In this document: in pieces, positions 48,975 to 59,673 of the stretch
Layout of the letters: each line of letters starts with the position of its first letter
Numbering within the stretch: the first letter of the stretch is position 1
Assembly (NCBI GenBank): GCA_963277665.1
Contig: OY728153.1
Location: 269,922,250-269,986,249 of the forward strand
Length of the DNA: 64,000 nt
Direction: 5' to 3'
DNA from: Viscum album
Lineage: Eukaryota; Streptophyta; Magnoliopsida; Santalales; Viscaceae
Notes under the pieces: model-generated
Database searches by the model: none
Seen by the model: the letters and a program-made list of their open reading frames with translations, nothing else
Told to the model about the DNA's origin: nothing
Position numbers and translations under genes: made by a program

Positions 48975-49560
48975 TATCTATATATATATATATTTATATA
49001 TTTAGTTATATTTATTCGTATAGTAATATATATTTATATTAATATATATAGTTATATTATAATATACATATATATAGTTATATTAATATATATAGTAATA
49101 TTAATATATATATAGTTATATTAATATATATAGTTATATTTATATATATCTATATCTATATATATAGTTATATTTATTCGTATAGTAATATATATTTATA
49201 TTAATATATATATATAGTAATATTAACATATATATAGTTATATTAACATATATATAGTTATATTAACATATATATAGTTATATTAACATATATATATAGT
49301 TATATTAACATATATATATAGTTATATTAATATATATATATATATATAGTTATATTAATATATATATAGTGATATTAATATATATATATTTATAGTGATA
49401 TTAATATATATATATATTTATAGTAATACTAATATATATATATGTATTTATATTAATATATATATAGTTATTAGATTAATATATATATAGTAAGGTTAAT
49501 ATATATATAGTTAGATTAATATATATATATATATAGTTAGATTATTATATAGGTATATAA
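48975..49560. repeat. AT-rich simple-sequence tract, 'atatatagttatattaat' units
   Basis: Nearly 600 bp of (AT)n interspersed with 'agttatatta' words of roughly 20-bp spacing, internal to the CACTA element. No coding content. Confidence 0.9.
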
Positions 49561-50348
49561 ACATTCATATATTTGTATTTTAAATAAAATAGTTGTGAGT
49601 TATTATTTAGATAAAGCTAATATATTTTATATGTAAATATATTTTATAATTTATATTTATAATTAAATTTTTATGTGTGAATATATAAAAAATTTGTACA
49701 TATAGTTATATATTTGATTATAAATAGCAGTGATTATAAAAAAAGATGAAATTTCAAAGACATAATATCAATATGAATGTAATACTTTGAAATAAATCCA
49801 GTTCTCACCAAAAAAAGCCAATAATACCCCCTTAAACAAGGCTGAAAATCCACAAAATGTTAAAAAATCGGGGTACCCTGATTAAAAACTCAATTTTGGA
49901 GGCCTTATGGGCCTCTTTTGGCCTCGAAAATCCCTTGACCAGGGTCCCCCCGGATCACAGCGACGTAGAGCTCGTCACAGGCTTTGATTTGATATGTGGT
50001 AGAGCTCAAACGGACACCCGGATCAAAAGTTATGGCCGTTTGAAGTTCGAGTTGCGTTTTCAACATATTTTGGATCTTTTTTTAATTTTTCTAATTTTTC
50101 TAGGCTTCAAATTGTTATTAAATGACTATTACTCCATAATAATTATCAAATTATTAATTAAAAATATTTTTTAAATTTTTTAAGAAGCAATTTTCACTAA
50201 ATATCTTATATATTAAGTATATTAAGTGTAAACGTACATTTATACTTATCTAAAATATATTTAAAAATTATATATTATATTTATATCAATATAACTAGAT
50301 TTATATATTCATATATTAATATATTTTTTTAATTTTTTTTGAAGTCGA
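49561..50348. other. Interior of the CACTA element, non-coding
   Basis: AT-rich apart from a less AT-rich block at 49855-50060. The 105-residue open frame there (49857-50174) ends in low-complexity residues and shows no transposase motif, so I do not call a gene. Confidence 0.5.
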
Positions 50349-50573
50349 CCCTTTATCAGCGCCTTTAAAAAAGCGCTGATAAAGGCCCCCCCTTTATCAG
50401 TGCTACTAAACAAGCGCTGATAACGGGGGGGGGGGGGGGGGGGGGGGGGGGTCCCTTTATCAGGGCTAAAAAAAGCGCTGATAAAGGGGTGCTTTTATCA
50501 GCGCTTTTTTTAGCGCTGATAAAGGCACCCCCTTTTTCAGCGCTTTTTCGTTAGCGCTGATAAAGGGGGGGCG
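50349..50573. repeat. 3' subterminal repeats of the CACTA element
   Basis: About ten TTTATCAGCGCT units, mostly as inverted pairs with 5-10 bp between ('tttatcagcgc...gcgctgataaag'). They mirror the 5' cluster and are better preserved here. Confidence 0.88.
50425..50451 (+). repeat. Homopolymer of 27 G
   Basis: Uninterrupted G run between two subterminal repeats. Neighbouring repeat spacers have runs of four to seven G or C, so it probably grew by slippage, or its length is an assembly artefact. Confidence 0.85.
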
Positions 50574-50604
50574 CTGCGAAAAACTTTTTTTTGTGGTAGT
50601 GGTG

Positions 50605-51269
50605 GGAGCACTAGGATGTTTTTTGTTGGGGAGTGAGAGCAACTAATAAGTGTAAAATTGGTGTGAGGTAGCCTATCATCAATGTGATTTACTTTATATT
50701 ATATTACTTGGCTTGCATTATTTAGTGATCATTCCTTGGTGAGGTTGGTATGGTTAGTATACCTTTATAGGTGTTGGTTGGTTCTACTATTTTCTCACAG
50801 GTGCATTAGTATTCTTCCCTCACATGTGCAAGAGAGACTCTGGTTCTCTTAATAAGTATATTTGTATAATCACCCTATGTCTATAAAATTGTTCTCAGGT
50901 TTCTAAGAGGATTTCATGGATTGTGCTGAGTGGTTATAGCTCAGACCTTGGTATAGTTTTTCTTCTTCTTAGTTTTATTTTGGGTATTTAACTTGGAGAA
51001 TTTTTAATGTATTTTTTATTTTTACACATGCTTTGTGGGATGAATTTGAGTTATTTATTTAATGTAATGGAGTTTCTTTCAGTTGATTCATTATATCTCC
51101 TGATCTTGTTTACTAATAGAGAAAAATTCCTCCCATATTGTGAGATCCTTATACACTAGGTAATATTCACTGACCCAGGGCCTATTGGAGGTAGGAATTG
51201 GGGGTCATTATCTCCCTTTATTCACTACCATCCCAAGAAAGGTATCTTTGGAGGGAGGGGGTCATGATA
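50605..51269 (+). mobile_element. 5' LTR of the third chromovirus, segment 2
   Basis: Continues the LTR after the CACTA element and aligns with 58573-59668 minus the SINE. It shows the SINE-free site 'tttacacatgctttgtggga' near 51023. Ends 'gggggtcatgata'. Confidence 0.83.
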
Positions 51270-51272
51270 GAG

Positions 51273-51284
51273 TGGTACCAAAGG
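51273..51284 (+). promoter_or_regulatory. Primer-binding site of the third chromovirus
   Basis: TGGTACCAAAGG, 3 bp after the LTR. One change from the TGGTATCAAAGG of the other two elements. Confidence 0.75.
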
Positions 51285-51639
51285 TGATGGTTGAGAGATA
51301 GGATGGAGTTTAGAGTTAAGAACTGTGAGGTTTGCATGGGTTGGTATGGTGATTGTGTCAGTTCATCTTGATGCATGACATAGACCAGGGAGGCCATCTA
51401 GGACATGGGATTTTAGAGTCCCCCATTGTCCAGTCCATGGAATCTGAGCTTATTGAATGACCAAGTGAGATGAGACTGCTTATAGGGTAGAAAACTAGGC
51501 GAGGTACATGCATCATGATTTTTTTTTGAATTAGGTTGTTTAGGGAATGTAAAAATGGTTTAAATAAATTAAATGGATTAAAGTTAATTAAAAATATATC
51601 ATAATGAAAATCCATACTATCAGGCTTAGGAAATATTTT

Positions 51640-52790
51640 TTCCCTTACAATTATGGATCTTGGTCGTCGTCCATGTGTGTCTTAGGTATTATAGGTTTAA
51701 CAGGTTGACCCAGCTGATCGACGAAGGGTTGATCTGACTGAGGATGATGATTAGTGGTAGAGGATGTTACTCACTTTTCAACAGTAGGATTTGGAAAAGT
51801 ATAAGGGGAGCATTTCTGATATGGAGACGGAGAGTTAGCTAGAGGAGATGGATATTGATTTCAGTTTGATCAGAACCCCAAAAGATTATAGGGTCCCTTT
51901 GGAAGTTAGTCTGATGTGAGAAGCTATGTGTCAGTTGTGGAAGTTTACCTTAGTGAGTAGAAGGAGGAAGATGTTTCATGGGTTGAATTATAGAAGGAGT
52001 TCTAGGAAGAGTTCCTTTTGTCGACCATGAAGAGAGGGATGAGGTATAAGATTATTTCTCTTCAGTAGGGGATCATGTTAGTGTGGGAGTTAGGAATCAA
52101 TTTTAAGGACCTTATAAAATTTTCCAAAAATCTTTTTCCAGACGAGGAGTCTCATGTGAGGTGTCTTGAAGAGGCACTCCATCCTACTATCCAACACACA
52201 ATTACTCCTTTTACATTACCAATGTATCTATAGATTCAGAAGAAATAAAAAGTGATCAAGAAAATGCACTCGTGAGTAGGTTTTCCATGGGAAGGAAACT
52301 TATAGGGTTCCTTAAGGGGCAGACCAATCAGTGGGAGGTCTCATGCGCTAGGACCTTTGATGTTTTAACTAGTCGGGAGTTGACCTCGGTAGCTTCCATT
52401 TCAAACTTTTAGTTTTCATGCCTTTCCTGTAGAGTTAGGGATGATATGTTTCTTTTGTGGGGTTCAAAACCATATTTAGGATTAGTGACTAGTGGTTTCT
52501 CAAGCTCAGTTTGGTGGAGGTGGACAAGTTCAACAACAACTACAACTGTAGTTTCCAATGAGGTCATTTCAGCAGTAGGGGAAACAGGATTATGCTCTGC
52601 TGAGGGGAGATCGAGCATATAGAGCAGACCTTATGATGTTCCTTATTTTTAGGTACTACAACATTATCATTATTGTGGAGGTGGTTTTCACCATATATGT
52701 AGAGGATTTGGGCATGGTTAGTTTCACGTAGTAGAGGAAGTAGTTCTAGAGGGTCCACAGATCATCAGAGGTACGATCAGTTTGTTTAGT
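51640..52790 (+). pseudogene. gag: gag of the third chromovirus, heavily decayed
   Basis: It fills the gag position between leader and protease. Stops and shifts prevent a continuous reading. A Glu-rich, Ser-rich segment near 51780-51860 and a knuckle-like HYHYCGGGFHHICRG near 52655-52710 are visible. The assignment rests mainly on order and on the protease that follows. Confidence 0.5.
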
Positions 52791-53100
52791 AATATTTTTT
52801 GTGCCTTGTTTGATTTGGGAACTTCACACTTCTTTATTGAACCCTATATGTCCCATAATATGGGATTGAAATTATAGAGGCTTCCTGTACCCCTAGGGTT
52901 TACTACACTAGTTGATGGCTAGACCAACTTGTTTGATGTGTTCCAGGGGTGTAGACTAATGATGGGGCCGCATTAGTCCTGTGGAGATCTTTTCTTGATA
53001 CAAATGCAGTCATAAGATTTCATCCTCAACATCAACTAGCTGTATTCCTTATGGTATTCTATTGTCTACTATTTAAGGAAAATATTTTTCACATACTTGG
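52791..53100 (+). pseudogene. Aspartic protease of the third chromovirus
   Basis: CALFDLGTSHFFIEPYMSHNMGL near 52800-52870 corresponds to the family's active-site stretch LFDTGASHSFIS. The catalytic Asp is present, and the following Thr is Leu. The downstream part, including the expected ILGMDWL signature, is not clearly legible. Confidence 0.65.
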
Positions 53101-53189
53101 AGGGCCAATGGGAAATTTTTATTGGCGAGCATATCTTTTAGGTGGGAAAAAGACATTTAGAGCCCCTTCTTTCCTTAATGGATGAGATA

Positions 53190-54000
53190 TCTATGGAGCT
53201 AGTGGGTGATGGTGTAGAGAAGGGTCCTAGTATTTTTAGTAAATTCTAATATTTTTTCCTTAAGGAGGTTGTTACACTACCTCCTCAGTGCGATGCTGGT
53301 CTTGGGATAGACTTGTAGCCTAGTGCTTCTCTGATTTTGATGGATCCTTATTGGATTAAAACTTTTGAGTTATTGGAGTTGAGTATTTAGATAGATTTTC
53401 TAATATAGAAGGGATTTATCCATCTTAGTGTGTCTTCATGGGGTGCTCCAGTGTTGTTCGTAAGGAAGGAAGATGGTAGTATGAGGCTGTTCATAGACTA
53501 CCAGAGGTTGTATCAGGTGACAGTTAAAAACTATTACCCTATTCTGAGGATAGATGATATTTTTGACCAGCTAAGAGGGGGAAGTTTCTTTTATAAGATC
53601 GATCTACATTTTAGATATCACCAGTTGATGTTGAAGGAGGGATATATCCATAATACTACCTTTAGATATAGGTATGGTCACTTAGAGTTTGTATTCATGA
53701 CATTCAGTGTTATGAATGCACCAGTTGTGTTTCATCGGGATTATGAACTCCATGTTCCATGAGTTCCTAGATTGGTTCATTTTTGTATTCATCAATGATA
53801 TCTTAATCTAATCAAAGTTAGAGGAGGAGCATATCAAGCATCTCAGAACTATCTTGCATGTTCTTCAACAACACTGGATCTATGGAATGTTTTCCAAGTG
53901 TATGTTCTGGACATGAGAGGTGAATTTCCTTGGGCATGTGGTGTTTAAGGAGGGTGTGGAAGTAGAACTGTTTAAGGTTCAAGCATTTGTTTTTTTTGGA
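53190..54000 (+). pseudogene. Reverse transcriptase of the third chromovirus
   Basis: The open segment 53430-53762 carries [56 protein letters not shown] and the F--FG-MNAP equivalent. The catalytic box that follows (near 53795) reads INDIL, with the first Asp as Asn. EEEHIKHL and FLGHVV come next. Then the frame shifts near 53995. It is inactive. Confidence 0.88.
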
Positions 54001-54029
54001 AACAACCAAGAACGTGGTAGATATTCTCA

Positions 54030-54570
54030 GTTTACTTGGTCTTGTAGGATATTATCATAGGTTTGTACTTGATTTCTCTTAAGTAGCATCCCCATTGACA
54101 TATTTGACAAGGAAATACCAAGATTTGGTGTGGAGTGATAAATTTCAGGCAGAATTTGGTTATCTTAAGGGGAAGTTAGTCAGTGCTCTAGTGCTTCAGA
54201 TATCAGACGAGGGTGTGTTGTTTGAGGCGTTTTGTAATGCTTCCCATATAGTATTGGGATGCGTACTGATGCAATAATGGGTAGTGATCTCTTATGGGTG
54301 TAGGAAGTTATTTCCCCACGAACGTAACTATTCCACCCATGATCTAGAGCTAGCGGTGGTTGTGTTTGCACTAAAGTTGTGGTGACATTACCTTACCAGA
54401 GAGTTCTTTGTGGTCTTCAAGGATCATAAGAGTTTTAGGTACATATTTTCCCAGTGTTATCTGAATTTGTAGTAGTGGAGGTGGATGGATTTTCTTCAAG
54501 ATTATGCTTTTGAGATCTCCTACACCACATGAAAGAGGAATATTATGGCCAAAGTTTTGAGTAGGAAGTC
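54030..54570 (+). pseudogene. RNase H of the third chromovirus
   Basis: After the RT connection (ASPLTYLTRK), the domain shows FCNASHIVLGCVLMQ (family: DAS..G.G.VLMQ), [31 protein letters not shown] and KDHKSFRYIF (family: TDHKSL). Both key Asp positions in DAS and TDH are altered. Stops after LMQ, LW and NL. Confidence 0.85.
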
Positions 54571-54879
54571 ATGTAGTGGTGTTTTTTGGGAGTCTATAGA
54601 TTCTTGGAGAGAAATGGAGAAATTTTATTCATTTCACTTGAATGAAAGGTTGTTCGATGGAGGAGGTTTCATGTTCTAGATGATAGTGCAGTCTTCTCTG
54701 ATGCAGAAAGTGGAGGAGCCTTAGTAGGGAGACTCAAAGGTAGATGTGATGCATGATCATGTTGGCCATGGTGATGCTCTGGATGGATGGTCGGAGGATA
54801 GTTAGAACAAGATGTTGTTTCAAGGAAGGATATTTGTTCTGATAGAAATGGAAAAGGGAGTTCTTCATTAGTTCCATAG

Positions 54880-55680
54880 ATCACCTTTTGAAGTACCCCC
54901 TAGGAATTTACAAGATGTACCATGGATTGAGTGTGTAGTTCTTGTGACATGAGGTGAAATGGGAAGTGGAAGAGTTTGTGGAAAAGCGATTGGTTTTCCA
55001 ATAAGTAAAGTTTTATCATCATGTTCTTGGTGGTTTATTGAAGGCCTTGGATGTTCTCGAGTGGAAATAGGATGAAATCTCAATGGATTTCATCATAGGG
55101 TTACACAGAACATAGGGAGGTTGGGATGATATCTGGGTGATAGTGGATCTGTTGAAAAAATCATCTCACTTCTTAGCGATCAAGGAGTCAGGCATAGTGG
55201 ATGACTTGGCTAAGAGTTATGTAGATCAGGTGTTGTGGTTTCATGGAGTTTCTATGCATTTTATTAGATCAGGACACACATTTTACCTCATGAGTCTAGA
55301 GGGGATTACATTATGATTTTGGCACTCAGTTATGCCTCAACACTACTTTCCACCCCCAGATAGATGGGAAGATGGAACAGACTATCGAGACATTGAAGGA
55401 TATGTTTCGGGCATGTATTTTGGACTTTGGTAGATCTTGGGCATGACACCTACATTTGGTATAATTTTATTATAATAATAGACATCACTCTTCCATTGGC
55501 ATGAATCCATTTTAGGATTTTTACGGGAGACTGTGTTTTTATCCATTGTGTTAGACAGAGGTCAGGAAGACATTTTTTCTTGGTTACAATGTGGTTCAGA
55601 GCATGACAAAGAAATTTTATCATGTTTGTGAGAGGATGAAAGTATCACATGACTGAAAAAATATTATGTTAATCACAGAA
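54880..55680 (+). pseudogene. Integrase core of the third chromovirus
   Basis: The most legible stretch is 55125-55270: WVIVDLLKKSSHFLAIKESG, LAKSYVDQVLWFHGVSMHFI and a region corresponding to SDR-TF. The zinc-binding region upstream is too shifted to trace securely, and the third catalytic box near 55370 is frame-broken. Confidence 0.75.
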
Positions 55681-56115
55681 GGAGGCCCTTGGAGTTCAAA
55701 TTTGGGGACCACGTGTTCTTGAGGTTTCCCCTCAACATGGGAAGAAGAGGTTTGGTAGAGGGAGTAAGATTTATACTATGTTTATTGGGACCTTTGAGGT
55801 GTTGGAGAGAGTTGGAAAAGTGGTGTACCGATTTTCATTACCACCATATTTGGAGAGGATCCGTTATGTCTTCCACATATCTCAGTTTCTTTGGTATCTT
55901 CATGATGAATCCAATGTATTTGATTGGGGAGAGTTGGATATTGAGGATGATGTGACATTTATGGAGTGACCAGTATAGATCTAGGATCACTAAGAGAAGG
56001 CACTTCATGGACAATCCATTTATTTGGTCTGTATGTTGTGGAGGCATGGTGGCCTGGAGGAGATTACTTGGGAGCGAGAAATGCAGATGTGTGCCCAGTA
56101 CCTAGAGTTGTTTTG
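55681..56115 (+). pseudogene. Integrase C-terminus and chromodomain-like tail of the third chromovirus
   Basis: RPLEFKFGDHVFLRF near 55681 begins the segment, then after a frame shift GTFEVLERVGKVVYRFSLPP (GPF module) and VFHISQF. Past stops, the tail has a DH-EKALHGQSIYLV region and GGLEEITWERE, and ends in LELF at a TGA (56113-56115). The chromodomain-like ending matches the other two elements. Confidence 0.82.
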
Positions 56116-56605
56116 AGTTTTAATTTTGTATATATTTCCTTGTGATGTGATGTTTAAGAATTTTTTTTACGATATAATCTTTTTTACTTATTTTGTGATG
56201 TGTGTGGGGGTGATGTGTGATAATTTATTTAAATATTAAAAGGGTAGGACCTGATTCTTAATCTAGATACATTAACTATGATGCAATTAAACCTGTGTGG
56301 GTGAGTCAGTGTTGCCCAGAGAAGATAGTATCTAGACACAGAGGATGGGATTACTTGATTTGTGTGTCCCAGAAGGTTCAGTTTATTGGTTGTGCAATGG
56401 ATTTGTGGTAGTTTGGTAGTGTGAGAAAATAAGTATTGTGGTTGTGTAGTGTGTTTTGTGGCCGTTTGGGTTTGTATGATTGGTTGGTGGTAGCGTTTTA
56501 GGTATGACGAGATCCTTGAGAGGTATCTCGTGGGGTGGTTGTTTAGACCACTTTCCTTATGGGCTTGGTTTTAGATTATGAAGGGTGAGAATAATTTTAG
56601 GAGTA
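56116..56605. other. Non-coding 3' interior of the third chromovirus
   Basis: Between the pol stop and the 3' LTR. G/T-rich on the plus strand, no gene. The purine tract is poorly preserved ('aagggtgagaataatttta' at 56581). Confidence 0.55.
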
Positions 56606-59008
56606 TCTAATTTAATGGTATGTGCCTTCTCGATCTGCTAGTTTTCTAATTTTGAGTGTAAGAGATGTTTGGGGGAGGTTCTGGGAGTTTTCAGTGGAAG
56701 CTGGAGGTACATCAGAGTTATTGCAGGAAATACACATCATATAAGTGTATTACATGATGTGAAAGATGGTTTCAAATATTTTATAGGGACATTTCATGTC
56801 ATATATATTTTTGGGGTTAAATAATAAAATGACAATACATTTTTCAATGAAACTTGGAATCCCAAGATTACATGACATGAAAGGGGATTACACATCATGT
56901 ATTTCCACAATAATGTATAGTTTTAAAGGTTACAATCAGTTGGGTTTTCTAAAAACCCTATGACCAATGGATATTATCTCATTATTAGTGTCTGAAGGCC
57001 TTCTCCTTCCGCTTTTATAGATTCATTTCAATGGGGATCGATCCTTCGGATTATGTCTTCGATCCATGGTGATTTATCCTCTCATTCTCACCCGTTTCAT
57101 TTTGTTATTCTTCATGGATTTGTTGTGGTGATTTTTTTTTGGTTTAGAGTGTGTGTTGGGTTGATTTTTTATGGTCTTTGGGTGTGTTTTAGGTTGATCT
57201 ATGGTTCCTCATCGTGAGGTTGTGGTTTTCAGGCATTCTTCTTCGCCCTGAGGTGCGTAGCGATTCGAAAACGATTCTTTGAGGTAGGGTTTCCATCATT
57301 TCTCTTTATTGTGTTTCATACATGAGGGGTTTGATTTTTTTACCTATGGGTTATGGTTGTGATAGATTAATTAAATATTAAGAAATGTATGAATTTAAAT
57401 TCAAGGGTAAATGGGTTTGTTTTTCATGCTTTTATAGCTTTGATATTATTGCGATATTGTGGATCATACAAACCTGATTCTCTGCTAAAAATTGTGGCTG
57501 TTGGGGGATTTTTTTGTGCTGGATATGTGTGAAATGATTTTTTTGGTTGTGATTGTTTAGTATCACCCTAAAATGGAAATTTTATAACCACATATATTTG
57601 GATAATAAAATGGTTTCCACAAGATTTTGACTTGTGTGATAACGCCCCAAATAAATAAAGTGGAATGTGATAAAATCCCCTTTGTAAATATGTAAAATTA
57701 TCTTGATGTGATGTGATGTGTGTGTCCGTAATTGTGGGATGATGATTTTTGGTTGGGGATTGTGGGGATGATAGTTTTTGGGACATGATTTTGGGGAGGT
57801 GTGGTGATAGTTGTTTGGCCATGCTTTTAGGGTGGTAAGGTGGTAGTTGTTTTACCATGATTTTGGGGTGGAAGGTGTGTTTGTTGGGGATGAAATGTTT
57901 CTTGTGATATACTATTTCTTTCTGTAAGATGTATGCGTAGTGATGGAATGAATTAATTTTTAATAATGTTTAAAATAGCATGGGTTTCTTTGGTAAATGT
58001 GATGGAATTTTTTTGATGGAAAATTAATTAAAGGTCTCTTCACCATCTGAAATGACTATTGTAGATACTAATAAATGCATTTAGAGGTTGTAGTAAAGTA
58101 AGGAAGTCATGGGTTGTTTAGTGATTTGTTTTTAAACACATATTTTTTACTTTTATAATTTTTTCTACACACACACCCGCATCGTCATACGATGGGTGCC
58201 TTTCCTAACATCCAAGCGGGAGGATGTATGGATATGCACACTCTATTACCTACTCCCACTTCTAGGAAATGACAGACTAAGATTATTCGGGTAGGATGCG
58301 ATGAGATGTGGTATCCCAGGTGTCTTTGGGATGAGTTGTGATGTGGTGTCCCCAGTGTCTTTAGGGTGAGTTGTGATGTGCTTTCCCATGTGTCTTTGGG
58401 ATGATATGTGATGTGTTGTGAGGCCCAAGTTTGTGTGAATGAGATGTGTTGTGAGGCCCAGGTGTGTTAAGGAAGTGTGTGTTGTGAGTCCCAGGTGTGT
58501 GTGAGCGGGATGTGTTGTGAGTCCTAGGTGTGTGTGGGTGGGATGTGATATGGTATTTTCGGAAGAGGTGGGAGTCCTAGGATGTTTGTTGTTGGGGTGT
58601 GAGAGCAGCTAATCAGTGGAAAAGTGGTGTGAGGTGACCTATCATCAATGTGATTTACTTTATATTATATTACTTGGATTGTGTTATTTGGTGATCATGA
58701 CTTGGTGAGGTTTGGATGGTTAGTATACCTTTATTGGTGCTGGCTAGTTCTATTGTTTTCTCATAGGTGCATTAGATGCTTCCATCACATATGCACTAGG
58801 GACTTTGGTTTTCCTACTGAGTATATTTGTATAATCACCCTACATCTATAAAACTATTCATAGGTTTCTAGGTGGATTTCATGGACCGTGTTGGGAATTT
58901 CTATCTCATACATTGAGATAATTATTGTTTCATTGCTTAGTTTTATTTTGGGTATTTTCCCTGGAGACTTTTTACTGTATTTATTCTTTTTACACATGCA
59001 TTGTGGGA
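56606..59008 (+). mobile_element. 3' LTR of the third chromovirus, segment 1
   Basis: Colinear with 46435-48457 and 50605-51020. It includes the CACTA-free site near 58565-58575. It is interrupted after ACACATGCATTGTGGGA (58992-59008) by the SINE. Confidence 0.83.
58305..58541 (+). repeat. 237-bp minisatellite in the 3' LTR
   Basis: Counterpart of 48192-48428 with the same total length and the same 35-bp to 33-bp switch, apart from small local changes near 58465. Confidence 0.85.
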
Positions 59009-59422
59009 GCCAACAAGCTTGTACCCTAGTGGTACAAGCTCCTGCTTGGCATCCAAAAGACTCGGGATCAAATCCGGGCAGGGGTGAATTTCCGGGTTAC
59101 TGTAGCAGTGCACTGTAGCAAGGCACTGTAGCAGCACTATAGTAGCCATGGAACTGTAGTAGCGGCGACACTATAGCGGTGGTGGGACTGTAGCAGGGAC
59201 TGTAGCGGCGGCGGTTACTGTAGAAGGTACTGTAGCAGCGTGGGTACTATAGCAGTACTGTTCACCGAGGGGTCCTTTGGGAAAAAAATGGGCTTTCAAG
59301 CCTTATATTCAGGCCACTTGTCCTTGGGCCTTCGGGCTATGTAATGGGTGACCCTATACCCAGTCTAAAGAGGTCTTTGCTTTAAATAATAGATTGAGGC
59401 TTCGACCCCAACCTTTAAAAAA
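59009..59422 (+). mobile_element. tRNA-derived SINE
   Basis: A 414-bp insertion bounded by a perfect 17-bp TSD (58992-59008, 59423-59439). It starts with a tRNA-like head: A-box-like 'tagtggtacaagc' and B-box-like 'gggatcaaatcc' about 30 bp apart. A body of ACTGTAGC repeats follows, and the element ends 'cctttaaaaaaa'. The homologous 5' LTR near 51023 lacks it. SINEs carry no protein and depend on a LINE for movement; the A-tail and long TSD agree with L1-type mobilisation. Confidence 0.92.
59097..59268 (+). repeat. ACTGTAGC repeat array in the SINE body
   Basis: About a dozen 'actgtagc' or 'actatagc' words, 9-20 bp apart, many followed by 'ag' or 'gg', up to 'actgttcacc'. The array is part of the element. 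Confidence 0.9.
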
Positions 59423-59439
59423 ACACATGCATTGTGGGA

Positions 59440-59668
59440 TGAATTTGGGTTATTTATTTTATGTAATAGAGTTGATTTCAGTTGATTCATTCTATCTCCT
59501 GATCTTGTTTACAAATAGAGGGCTATGCTTCCCATATTGCGAGATCCTTATACCTTCAATACTAGTCACTAACTCGGGTTCTACTAGAGGGGGGAATCAA
59601 GGGTCATCATCTACCTTTCCTCAATACCAGCCTAGGAGGGGTATATTTGAAGGGAGGGGGTTGTGACA
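59440..59668 (+). mobile_element. 3' LTR of the third chromovirus, segment 2
   Basis: Resumes with 'tgaatttgggttatttatt' as in the 5' LTR at 51041 and ends 'gggggttgtgaca', followed by the TSD AATAT. Confidence 0.83.
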
Positions 59669-59673
59669 AATAT

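Larger units (their letters stand above)
48458..50601. mobile_element. Non-autonomous CACTA (En/Spm-like) DNA transposon
   Basis: It starts CACTACTACAAA and ends TTTGTGGTAGTG, an inverted pair of CACTA termini. A 3-bp TSD GTG lies on each side (48455-48457, 50602-50604). The homologous 3' LTR has the empty site 'agaggtgggag' at 58565-58575 with a single GTG, which fixes the boundaries. The element is 2144 bp and contains no transposase. It consists of subterminal repeats based on TTTATCAGCGCT, a tRNA-like segment, a large AT tract and a 27-G run. A transposase supplied by an autonomous relative would have moved it. Confidence 0.93.
46435..59668 (+). mobile_element. Third Ty3/gypsy chromovirus, with CACTA and SINE in its LTRs
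   Basis: Flanked by AATAT (46430-46434 and 59669-59673). After removing later insertions the LTRs are about 2.69 kb (5') and 2.63 kb (3') and colinear. The interior 51270-56605 holds decayed gag, protease, reverse transcriptase, RNase H, integrase and chromodomain-like tail in Ty3/gypsy order. The LTR starts have degenerated from TG (TATAAC and TCTAAT) and one end is CATGATA, so termini are inferred from alignment plus the TSD. Confidence 0.85.

Noticed and set aside
48975..49560. Centromeric or other satellite
   Set aside because: The AT repeats are simple sequence confined to one CACTA element, without a satellite-length monomer.
49857..50174. 105-residue open frame inside the CACTA element
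   Set aside because: No transposase motif; the second half is a low-complexity A/T reading.
59009..59090. tRNA gene at the SINE head
   Set aside because: The segment is the 5' head of a 414-bp insertion with a 17-bp TSD and A-rich tail, so it is SINE sequence.
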